Assembly: GCF_003934285.1 (NCBI RefSeq) | Contig: NZ_RQWJ01000004.1 | Span: forward strand, 186,001 to 250,000 | Source of the DNA: Brevundimonas fluminis | GTDB lineage: Bacteria; Pseudomonadota; Alphaproteobacteria; Caulobacterales; Caulobacteraceae | DNA: 64,000 nt | Direction of reading: 5' to 3' | Part shown: positions 57,524-64,000 of the stretch, one piece after another | How positions within the stretch are numbered: position 1 is the first letter of the stretch | Layout of the letters: the number at the start of each line of letters is the position of its first letter | Program-made: the position numbers and the translations under genes | The notes under the pieces: model-generated | Databases searched by the model: none | What the model was told of the DNA's origin: nothing | What the model saw: the letters and a program-made list of their open reading frames with translations, nothing else

Positions 57524-58312
57524 TCAACGGCGCTCCGCCGCCTTCGCCGCATCCCACAGCGCGTCCATCTCGGCCAGATCGCTCTGGTCCGGGGTGCGTC
57601 CGCCTTTGGCCAGCTCCGCCTCGATGAAGTGGAAGCGGCGGACGAACTTGGCGTTGGCGCCGCGGAGGGCGTCCTCGGGTTCGACGCCCAGTTTGCGGGC
57701 CAAGTTGGCGACGACGAAGAGGAGGTCGCCCATTTCTTCGGCGGCCTTGCGCGCGTCGCCGGCGGCGATCTCGGCCTTCAGTTCGGCGATCTCCTCCTCC
57801 AGCTTGGCGAACACCTCGTCGGTGGACGGCCAGTCGAAGCCGACGCGGGCGGCGCGCTTGGTCAGCTTGGCGGCGCGGTGCAGGGCGGGCAGGCCGACGG
57901 GGACGTCGTCCAGCACGCCGTGCTGGGCTTTCTCGGCGCGCTCGGCGGCCTTGATGTCCTCCCATCGCAGCTTCTGCGAGGCGCCGTCGGGGCGGGCGGC
58001 CTCCTCCCCAAAGACGTGGGGATGGCGGCGCTCCAGCTTGTCGGCGATGGCGGCGGCGACGTCGTCGAAGGCGAAAAGACCTTTCTCTTCCGCCATGCGG
58101 GCGTGGAAGATCACCTGGAACAGCAGATCGCCGAGCTCGGAGCGCAGGTCGTCGAAGTCGCCGCGGTCGATGGCGTCGGCGACCTCATAGGCCTCTTCCA
58201 GCGTGTAGGGCGCGATGGTGGCGAAGGTCTGCTCCACGTCCCACGGGCAGCCGCCGACGGGGTCGCGCAGGCGGACCATGATCGATTTCAGGCGCTCGAT
58301 CGGGGCGGTCAT
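57524..58312 (-). CDS. mazG: Nucleoside triphosphate pyrophosphohydrolase MazG
   Basis: 262 residues with two MazG domains. The first has GGCPWDVEQTFATIAPYTLEEAYEVADAID (short blocks: CPWDVEQT, EEAYEVADAI) and LRSELGDLLFQVIFHARMAEE. The second has KLEEEIAELKAEI and EEMGDLLFVVANLARKLG, with the metal-binding EExxE/ExxD pattern. It hydrolyses NTPs/dNTPs and can clear ppGpp. ATG at 58310-58312 overlaps the transporter stop (ATGA). Confidence 0.95.
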   Translation of the reverse strand: MTAPIERLKSIMVRLRDPVGGCPWDVEQTFATIAPYTLEEAYEVADAIDRGDFDDLRSELGDLLFQVIFHARMAEEKGLFAFDDVAAAIADKLERRHPHVFGEEAARPDGASQKLRWEDIKAAERAEKAQHGVLDDVPVGLPALHRAAKLTKRAARVGFDWPSTDEVFAKLEEEIAELKAEIAAGDARKAAEEMGDLLFVVANLARKLGVEPEDALRGANAKFVRRFHFIEAELAKGGRTPDQSDLAEMDALWDAAKAAERR

Positions 58313-59658
58313 GCGGCTTCCCCGTCGCGGGCGGCCAGTTTGGCGCGGACCTCGGCGTGGGCTTCCGGCGTCAGCGGATAGATGCGCAGCACCAGCGCCG
58401 AGACCAGCAACAGGACGACCGGCGCGGCGATGAACAGCCATTGCAGGCCCAGGATCACGCCGGGTTCGTTCACCGCGCCCGGCGCGGGATCGAAGCCGAT
58501 CCATTCCAGCACGGCGAAGGCGCCGACCGAAAACGCATAGCCCAGCTTGGACGTGGCGTTCAGGATGGAGAACAGCAGGCCCGTCCGGTCGGCGCCGTCG
58601 TCCAGCCGCACGGCGTCCGACGCGTCGGCCATCATGGCGCGCAGGAGCAGGTCGGCCGCGCCGAAGGCCAGTCCCGTGCCGAAGATGGCGGCCAGCGCGG
58701 AGGGAAAGTCTCCGGCCGGCACCAGCAGTGTGGCGGCGGCGAAGCTGGCGGCGAAATAGACGCTGCCGACCGCGAGCGCCCGGTGCTTGCCCACGCGCGT
58801 GGCCAGCCAGGCCCAGAGGGGCGCCCCGACCAGACCGGCGACGAAATAGACCAGCAGCAGGATCGAGGTCTGGTCGCGCTCGAACCCGCGCGCCTGCTCG
58901 AAGAAGTAGAAGAACAGCACGCCGATCAGCCCGCGCGCGGCGCCCAGCAGCAGGTCGGACAGCAGCAAGCGACGCAGGACGGGCTTGAGGATCAGCTTCA
59001 GCGTCGCGCCCACGCCCCCGTGGGGCGGCGGGGCGACGTTGCGGGGCTCGGGCGTGAACAGGAAGGTGACGAGAAGGGCGATCGGCAGCAGGCCCACGAT
59101 GAAGCCGCCCTGCATGCGCACGGCTTCGACGTAGGACTTGCCCAGCATCTCCTGCGCCACGACGGGGATCAGCAGCACCGCCAGCACGCCGACGATGTTG
59201 GCCACCTGCCACCAGCCGTAGATGCGCGACCGCTGGTCATAGTCGGGCGACAGGACGGCGGCCCAGCTCATCTGGCTGAGCAGGCTGATCGAGTAGCCGA
59301 GGTACATGACGACCAGCCAGACCGCGAGGTGGGTCGCGTCGGCGCCCCGGCCGACGAAGAACAGCATGGCGACCGAGATCATCAGGATGGGCGCGCCGAT
59401 CGCCATCCAGACCCGATAGCGGCCCCACTTCGTCGAAGTGCGGTCGATGACCATGCCGAGGAAGGGGTCCACCACGATGTCGGCGAGGCGGACGATCAGG
59501 AAGATCAGGCTGACGGCGGCCAGCGGCACGCCGACGTGGCTGGCGTAGAACTCGGGCAGGGTGACGTAGACCGGCAGGCCCAGTGACGCATACGGCAGGC
59601 ACGAGGCGGCGAAGGCGGCGAGCGTCGCGTTGGAGCGGCGCGGGGCGGCGGTCGTCAT
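58309..59658 (-). CDS. MFS transporter, GPH (glycoside-pentoside-hexuronide) type
   Basis: 449 residues and 12 predicted helices. The N-terminal half contains the GPH/MelB-like motif RLADIVVDPFLGMVIDRTSTKWGRYRVWM (read as RLADIVVDPFLG then KWGRYRVW). The loop after helix 4 has YSISLLSQMSWAAVLSPDYDQRSRI. Probably a cation-coupled sugar or glycoside transporter; substrate unknown, with no catabolic genes adjacent. ATG at 59656-59658 with GGAG upstream. Upstream of mazG and coupled to it. Confidence 0.87.
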   Translation of the reverse strand: MTTAAPRRSNATLAAFAASCLPYASLGLPVYVTLPEFYASHVGVPLAAVSLIFLIVRLADIVVDPFLGMVIDRTSTKWGRYRVWMAIGAPILMISVAMLFFVGRGADATHLAVWLVVMYLGYSISLLSQMSWAAVLSPDYDQRSRIYGWWQVANIVGVLAVLLIPVVAQEMLGKSYVEAVRMQGGFIVGLLPIALLVTFLFTPEPRNVAPPPHGGVGATLKLILKPVLRRLLLSDLLLGAARGLIGVLFFYFFEQARGFERDQTSILLLVYFVAGLVGAPLWAWLATRVGKHRALAVGSVYFAASFAAATLLVPAGDFPSALAAIFGTGLAFGAADLLLRAMMADASDAVRLDDGADRTGLLFSILNATSKLGYAFSVGAFAVLEWIGFDPAPGAVNEPGVILGLQWLFIAAPVVLLLVSALVLRIYPLTPEAHAEVRAKLAARDGEAA

Positions 59659-59762
59659 GGAGGGCTCCGGGCCGCGAGTCGGCCGCCGAAACCTTGCCAG
59701 CCTTTTCGCCGCGACGGGAGCGCGCACTTGATGCGGACGGGGGAGTCGGGCCTTCTGCGGCC

Positions 59763-60641
59763 ATGAGGCGGACCCTGCTCCTTCTTGCCGCGACGGCCGG
59801 CCTGGCGACGGCCGGCGCCGCGCGGGCGCAGGACGACGTCTGCGCCGCCTCTCACCCCGGCATGTGGGGCGGCTCGGCGGAAACCAACGGCAACTCGCTT
59901 TGGGGCATGACCTGGTCGCCGTTCGGCACGGTGGAATACGGCTGGGAGACCTATCTGCCCCTGATCCAGCGCGAGCTGTCCACGCCGTGCGGCCCCGGCA
60001 CGCCGGCTTTCGCCGAGGCATTGGCGCGTTTCCAGGAGCGGCACGACCTGACGGTCACCGGACAGTTCGACGGCGCGACCTTCCAGGTGTTTCGCGGCAT
60101 CTGGCAGGAGCGGCGACCCTTCATCATGGCCCGTGTGCGCGGAGAGGAGTGTCCGGAGGCCGCGTCGCAGCGGGATCTGGGCTACCTTCAACTGGACGAG
60201 GAGCACGCGGACCGGATCACGCGGCTGCTGCGCTATGACGTGCTGCACGCCTATCGCGCCATGCGGGCGGCGGCGCGGCGCGAGGTGCCGGAGATCGCGG
60301 CCGATCCCGAGCTGCTGCAGATCTTCTCGGGCTGGCGGGACCCGGCGGCCGACGCCGCGCGTTGCGCGGCGGAAGGCAACTGCGATGGTCAAAGGCGCGC
60401 GGTCTGCTCGCCGCACCGCACCGGCACGGCGGTCGATCTGTACGTCGGCCACGTCGAGGGTCTGGGCGTCGACTCGACCAGTCCGGTCAGCCGCCAGTAC
60501 ATGAGCCGGGGGGCGACCTATCGCTGGCTGGTGCAGAACGCCCACCGATTTGGATTCGTGCCCTATGTCTTCGAACCCTGGCACTGGGAATGGACCGGAC
60601 CCACACCCGAGACCGAGGCCTATTCTCACCCGGTTGACTGA
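59763..60641 (+). CDS. Exported VanY-type D,D-carboxypeptidase (peptidase M15)
   Basis: 292 residues. Signal peptide at about 1-22 (ending ARAQ). A peptidoglycan-binding-like helical region (about 60-120) contains FQERHDLTVTGQFDGATF. The M15B catalytic part has SPHRTGTAVDLYVG (zinc His and Asp) and FEPWHWEWTG (catalytic Glu and zinc His). It should trim or remodel periplasmic muropeptides. A disulfide-rich insert (CAAEGNC) lies before the active site. The next gene overlaps its 3' end. Confidence 0.87.
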   Translation: MRRTLLLLAATAGLATAGAARAQDDVCAASHPGMWGGSAETNGNSLWGMTWSPFGTVEYGWETYLPLIQRELSTPCGPGTPAFAEALARFQERHDLTVTGQFDGATFQVFRGIWQERRPFIMARVRGEECPEAASQRDLGYLQLDEEHADRITRLLRYDVLHAYRAMRAAARREVPEIAADPELLQIFSGWRDPAADAARCAAEGNCDGQRRAVCSPHRTGTAVDLYVGHVEGLGVDSTSPVSRQYMSRGATYRWLVQNAHRFGFVPYVFEPWHWEWTGPTPETEAYSHPVD

Positions 60642-61065
60642 GGGCGAAGCGGCCCTGGCCGCGCGGGTGTTCGGCACGGCGCTGGACGTGGCGCGGGTGC
60701 GCGTGCTGGCGACGCCGTTTCCCCGCGCATTCGTGCCCGGACGCTGGTTCGGGGTCGACTGGATCTGCTGGCCGCGCGCGACGCTGTCTCACGATCTGAG
60801 CGCGAGCCCGCTGTCCGTGCGGGCGACGTTCGTCCACGAGCTGGTGCACGTCTGGCAGGCACAGGCGGGGACCAACCTGCTGTTCGCCAAGCTGAGGGCC
60901 GGAGACGGGCCCCAGGCCTATGCCTACGTCCCCGTGCCCGACTGCGTCTGGGATGGGCTGAACATCGAGCAACAGGCAATGGTGGTGGAGCACCGCTATC
61001 GCCTTGAAGAGGGTGGAACCGTGCCGGCCGACCGAGCCTTCTATGACCGGGTCTGTCCTTTTTGA
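60634..61065 (+). CDS. HExxH-containing protein (annotated elsewhere as vgr-related)
   Basis: About 143 residues. LTEGEAALAARVFGTALDVARVRV begins the conserved part (read as LTEGEAALAARVFG). A zinc-protease-like HELVHVWQ (HExxH at about 68-72) follows, then AYAYVPVPDCVWDGLNIEQQAMVVEHRYR. Similar short proteins in Caulobacterales carry the vague name vgr-related. Whether it hydrolyses peptides is unknown. I chose TTG at 60634 (8-base overlap with VanY). ATG at 60565 is in frame but would add a proline-rich stretch encoded inside vanY. Confidence 0.65.
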   Translation: MTEGEAALAARVFGTALDVARVRVLATPFPRAFVPGRWFGVDWICWPRATLSHDLSASPLSVRATFVHELVHVWQAQAGTNLLFAKLRAGDGPQAYAYVPVPDCVWDGLNIEQQAMVVEHRYRLEEGGTVPADRAFYDRVCPF

Positions 61066-61102
61066 CGCACGGGGCTTGAAGGCCCGGATCTGTTCGCCAT
61101 TT

Positions 61103-61135
61103 CCGTAACCATTACGGTGACGAATGTGCGTCACC
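61103..61135. promoter_or_regulatory. Two overlapping palindromes upstream of wrbA
   Basis: CCGTAA-CCA-TTACGG (61103-61117), then GGTGACG-AATGTG-CGTCACC (61116-61135), 20-50 bases before the wrbA ATG. Likely an operator region for a dimeric, possibly redox-responsive regulator; regulator unknown. Confidence 0.5.
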
Positions 61136-61155
61136 AGCGCAGACGGAGGGCGACT

Positions 61156-61767
61156 ATGCCGAAGATCCTGGTTCTCTATCACTCCACCTATGGCCACACC
61201 GAGCGGATGGCAGAGGCCGTGGCCGAAGGGGCGCGGTCGGTCGAGGGCGCGACCGTGGACGTCAGGCGGGCGCCGGAACTGGTGCCCGAGGAGCTGGCGA
61301 AGAAGAGCGGCTACAAGCTGGATCAGGCGGCCCCGATCGCGAAGCCGGAAGAATTGGCCGACTATGACGCCGTGATCGTCGGCGCGGGCACGCGGTACGG
61401 CACGGCGGCCAGCCAGATGCGCAATTTCCTCGACCAGACCGGTCCGCTGTGGGCCAAGGGCGCGCTGGTCGGCAAGGTCGGCTCGGCCTTCACTTCCACC
61501 GCGACCCAGCACGGTGGACAGGAGACGACCCTGATCGGCCTGATCCAGACCCTGCTGCACCACGGCATGCTGATCGCCGGCCTTCCGTATGCCTGGCAGG
61601 GTCAGTCGCGCATGGACGAGATCACCGGCGGCAGCCCCTACGGCGCCACCACCATCACCGGCGGCGACGGCTCGCGTTTTCCGTCCGACAATGAGCTGGA
61701 AGGCGCGCGTTGGCAGGGCCGCTACGTCGCGGAGACGGCGGCGAAGCTGGAGAAGGGCAGGGCGTGA
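61156..61767 (+). CDS. wrbA: NAD(P)H:quinone oxidoreductase WrbA
   Basis: 203 residues, flavodoxin-like. [23 protein letters not shown] is the FMN phosphate loop region (read as [12 protein letters not shown]). [35 protein letters not shown] and [17 protein letters not shown] are WrbA signatures. It reduces quinones by two electrons and limits radical formation. GGAGGG precedes the ATG at 61156. The stop overlaps the GTG of the dioxygenase gene (GTGA), so the two are co-translated. Confidence 0.95.
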   Translation: MPKILVLYHSTYGHTERMAEAVAEGARSVEGATVDVRRAPELVPEELAKKSGYKLDQAAPIAKPEELADYDAVIVGAGTRYGTAASQMRNFLDQTGPLWAKGALVGKVGSAFTSTATQHGGQETTLIGLIQTLLHHGMLIAGLPYAWQGQSRMDEITGGSPYGATTITGGDGSRFPSDNELEGARWQGRYVAETAAKLEKGRA

Positions 61768-62519
61768 GCCAGCCCGCGGTCTTCTTCGGCCACGGCTCCC
61801 CGATCAACGCCCTGGGCGGGCCCCACGCCGACGCGTGGGGCAGGCTGGGCCGGGAGATCGGCAAGCCGAAGGGCGTCGTCATGATCTCCGCCCACTGGGA
61901 GACCGAAGGGTTGCGCGTGACGGCGCAGGCGGATCCGGAGACGATCCACGACTTCCGCGGGTTCCCGGCCGAGCTTCATGCCTACCGGTATCCGGCGCCC
62001 GGCTCTCCGGCGCTGGCGGAGCGCGTCGCAGCCCTCACGGGCGCGACGCCGGTCAAGGAGTGGGGCCTCGATCACGGAACATGGTCCGTCCTGGCCCACG
62101 TCTGGCCGGAAGCCGACGTGCCGGTCGTGCAGCTGTCTCTGGACCGTGGTCTGGACGCGGCGGGCCACGTCGAGACCGCGCGCCGGCTCACGGTCCTGCG
62201 TGACGAAGGCGTGGCGATCGCGGGTTCGGGCGATTTCGTCCACAATCTGCGGACCTGGAAGCGCGACGGCGGCGACGCCTATCCGTGGGCTGCGTCGTTC
62301 AACGAGGCGGTGAAGGCAGCCCTTCTGCGCGACGACGTCGAAGCCCTGACGAACTGGATCGACCTCGCCGAGGAGGCGCAGTTGAGCGTGCCGACCGACG
62401 AGCACTTTCTGCCGCTGCTCTATGTGGCCGCGCAGCGTCGAAGGGACGACGCGGTGGAGTTCTTCAACGACGTGATCGAGGGCGGATCCATCTCGATGAC
62501 GGGCGTCAGGATCGGCTAG
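61764..62519 (+). CDS. LigB/YgiD-type extradiol dioxygenase (DODA-like)
   Basis: 251 residues. The class III extradiol fold starts [13 protein letters not shown] (metal His), then [20 protein letters not shown] (conserved DHG), VQLSLD and [11 protein letters not shown] (catalytic His). It belongs to the 4,5-DOPA-dioxygenase/YgiD group; the natural substrate is unknown. GTG start at 61764, coupled to wrbA, suggesting a shared role in catechol/quinone handling. The last four bases overlap the convergent pyrC-like gene. Confidence 0.88.
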   Translation: MSQPAVFFGHGSPINALGGPHADAWGRLGREIGKPKGVVMISAHWETEGLRVTAQADPETIHDFRGFPAELHAYRYPAPGSPALAERVAALTGATPVKEWGLDHGTWSVLAHVWPEADVPVVQLSLDRGLDAAGHVETARRLTVLRDEGVAIAGSGDFVHNLRTWKRDGGDAYPWAASFNEAVKAALLRDDVEALTNWIDLAEEAQLSVPTDEHFLPLLYVAAQRRRDDAVEFFNDVIEGGSISMTGVRIG

Positions 62520-63790
62520 CCGAAGATCCTCCGACCGCCGACCCAGGTCGCGGCGACCTTGCCCTGCAGTCGCCGACCGTCGAAGGGCGAGTTGCGGGAT
62601 TTGGAGCGCAGGGCGTCGGCGTCGATCACCACCGGCGCGTTCGGGTCGAACAGCACGAAATCGGCGGGCGCGCCGGCCGTCAATCGGCCTCCGTCCAGTC
62701 CCAGCAGCTCTGCGGGGCCGAGCGTCAGGGGGCGCAGAACCTCCAGCAAGGTCAGCTCGTGCTCGTGGTGAAGCGTCAGCGCCGCCGCGAGCAGGGTCTC
62801 CAACCCGACGGCGCCGGGCGCGGCCTGGGCGAAGGGGCGGCGCTTGTCTTCCGCAGGCGCCGGCGTGTGGGCCGAGGTGATGACCTCGATCCTTCCGTCG
62901 CGCACGCCCTCGATCATCGCCAGCCGGTCGCTCTCTGCCCGCAGCGGGGGATCGAGCCGGTAGAACGTGCGCCAGTCGCCGGCGTCGAGATCGTTGAAAC
63001 AGAGATGATTGATCGAGACGCTGGCGGCGACCTGCAGGCCGCGTGCACGTGCCCGGTCCAGCGAGTCCAGCGCCGCCTCCGTCGAGATCAGATCGACCAG
63101 AATCCGGACGCCGGTGAGCTCGGCCAGCGTGAGGTCGCGATGCAGCTGGATCCGCTCCGCCAGGGCCGGAGCGGCGGCGAGGCCCGCCCACGCCGCGGCG
63201 TCTCCCGCCGTGGCCACCGCGCCGTCGTTCAGCCATGGCTCCACGGGACGAACCGCGACGAGCGCGTCGAAGGCGGCGGCATAGGTCATGACGCGCTGAA
63301 GGGCGCGGCTGTTGACGATCGTGTGGTCGCCGTCGGTGAAGTATGCGGCGCCGGCTTCGTCCATCAGCCCGATCTCGGCCATGCGTTCGCCCGAGCAGCC
63401 CCGGGTCAGAGCTCCGGCCGCAAGGACCCGGACGAGATCGAGGGCCGCCCCGCGCCGGTGGATGAAGTCCACCATTGCCGGATCGTCGACCGCCGGGTCG
63501 ACGTCGGGCTGGACGACGATGGTCGTGACGCCTCCGGCCGCGGCCGCGAGGCTCGCCGACTTCAGCGTCTCCTTGGGCTCGGCGCCGGGCTCGCCGGTCT
63601 TGACGCGCACGTCGATCAGTCCGGGCGCCAGGCACAGCCCTTCGGCCTCGACGATCTCGACGCCGGAGGGCGCGGAGCCGCCGGCGGCCACGTCGACGAT
63701 GCGGCTGTCCTCGACCAGCAGGGCGCCCGTCGCGTCCAGGCCCGACGCCGGGTCCAGCAGGCGGGCGTTGACGACGGCGAAGGCGGTCAT
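62516..63790 (-). CDS. Dihydroorotase homologue lacking metal ligands (PyrC'/PyrX type)
   Basis: 424-residue amidohydrolase-fold protein directly downstream of pyrB and coupled to it (ATGA). The first metal motif, D-x-H-x-H in active enzymes, reads [12 protein letters not shown], so both His are replaced (Arg62, Lys64). The late motif that normally holds the catalytic Asp reads [12 protein letters not shown]. In organisms with pyrB-pyrC' pairs the inactive DHOase is a structural partner needed for ATCase assembly, while a separate gene supplies activity. The fold is intact at full length. Confidence 0.85.
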   Translation of the reverse strand: MTAFAVVNARLLDPASGLDATGALLVEDSRIVDVAAGGSAPSGVEIVEAEGLCLAPGLIDVRVKTGEPGAEPKETLKSASLAAAAGGVTTIVVQPDVDPAVDDPAMVDFIHRRGAALDLVRVLAAGALTRGCSGERMAEIGLMDEAGAAYFTDGDHTIVNSRALQRVMTYAAAFDALVAVRPVEPWLNDGAVATAGDAAAWAGLAAAPALAERIQLHRDLTLAELTGVRILVDLISTEAALDSLDRARARGLQVAASVSINHLCFNDLDAGDWRTFYRLDPPLRAESDRLAMIEGVRDGRIEVITSAHTPAPAEDKRRPFAQAAPGAVGLETLLAAALTLHHEHELTLLEVLRPLTLGPAELLGLDGGRLTAGAPADFVLFDPNAPVVIDADALRSKSRNSPFDGRRLQGKVAATWVGGRRIFG

Positions 63791-64000
63791 CGGCCACCTC
63801 CATGACGGCGCTCGGTCAGGGCGGCCAGCACCGCCATGCGCGCGGCCACCCCCATCTCGACCTGCTGCTGGATCAGGGAGACGGTCAGATCGTCGGCGAC
63901 GTCGGAATCGATCTCGACCCCCCGGTTCATCGGCCCGGGGTGCATGACCTTGGCCCCCGGCGCGGCCCAGGCCAGCTTCTCGCGATCCAGGCCCCAGAAG
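63787..64000 (-). CDS. pyrB: Aspartate carbamoyltransferase catalytic subunit (C-terminal part only)
   Basis: The last 70 residues plus stop are visible; the start lies beyond the right edge. [20 protein letters not shown] and [18 protein letters not shown] are the conserved C-terminal blocks of ATCase, including HPGPMNR, which binds substrate. It catalyses carbamoyl-aspartate formation in pyrimidine synthesis. The stop overlaps the start of the pyrC-like gene. Confidence 0.95.
   Translation of the reverse strand, partial: FWGLDREKLAWAAPGAKVMHPGPMNRGVEIDSDVADDLTVSLIQQQVEMGVAARMAVLAALTERRHGGGR

Noticed and set aside
57972-58020. Possible third copy of the DUF559-cassette repeat (CCTCCTCCCC...GTGGGGATGG)
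   Set aside because: It lies inside the mazG coding sequence and lacks the GCGAAGC core and the second hairpin.

Overview
The window is GC-rich, densely coding chromosomal DNA from an alphaproteobacterium. It is most likely Caulobacterales, and Brevundimonas is my best guess. The reasons are the gene order rpsF-rpsR-rplI / dnaB / alr / radA / cvpA / purF, the order ispDF / dusB / ntrY-ntrX / D-amino-acid transaminase / hfq / hflX / mazG, a PopA-type c-di-GMP effector, and extensive use of ATGA, GTGA and TGATG stop/start overlaps. I saw no tRNA, rRNA, CRISPR array, prophage or classical insertion sequence. The window is almost entirely housekeeping core with a few accessory inserts. The longest non-coding stretch is 194 bases (31540-31733).

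Layout. 1-7726: mutL (cut by the left edge), a DUF2061 membrane protein, guaB, a MAPEG protein, an RsmB-type rRNA methyltransferase, guaA and a crotonase. 7831-10791: an ArsC/Spx-like protein, a DUF2188 protein coupled to an exported EEP phosphatase/nuclease, and a DUF6249 / ECF sigma / membrane-protein locus. 10846-16838: panB, a YfgM-like tether, bamB, der, an LprI-like secreted protein and an SDR. 16876-23738 (minus): VOC protein, purF, cvpA, radA, alr and dnaB, with one small membrane gene inserted antisense. 23891-27689: an unusual 555-residue membrane protein and a TauE/SafE permease sit between dnaB and rplI-rpsR-rpsF. 27866-30565 (minus): cyclopropane fatty acid synthase and photolyase. 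30679-35322: kdsA, hldE, hldD and a DUF3089 protein (LPS inner-core supply). 35271-41216: recG, sdhE and mfd. 41213-45738: an SRPBCC/ArsR pair with a palindromic operator, popA, a BrkB/YihY protein, TusA-like and CinA-C genes. 45829-49258: a membrane-fused spermidine-synthase-like protein and ispDF. 49353-58312: MAPEG, dusB, ntrY, ntrX, dat, hfq, hflX, a DUF559 nuclease cassette and mazG. 58309-64000: a GPH/MFS transporter, a VanY-type peptidase, an HExxH protein, wrbA, a LigB/YgiD dioxygenase, a pseudo-dihydroorotase and the 3' end of pyrB.

Main themes are purine and pyrimidine synthesis (guaB, guaA, purF, pyrB, pyrC-like), DNA repair and replication (mutL, radA, recG, mfd, phr, dnaB, mazG), envelope building (bamB, kdsA, hldED, alr, cfa) and signalling (popA, ntrYX, an ECF sigma, hfq).

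The strongest candidate for something under-described is the DUF559 (Vsr-like) endonuclease gene at 57105-57464. It sits exactly between the stop codons of hflX and mazG and is bracketed by two inverted, internally palindromic ~53-base repeats, resembling a REP/nuclease module. Other points of note are the absence of ntrBC from the usual dusB-ntrBC-ntrYX cluster, an NtrX without GAFTGA, and a dihydroorotase homologue that has lost its metal ligands.
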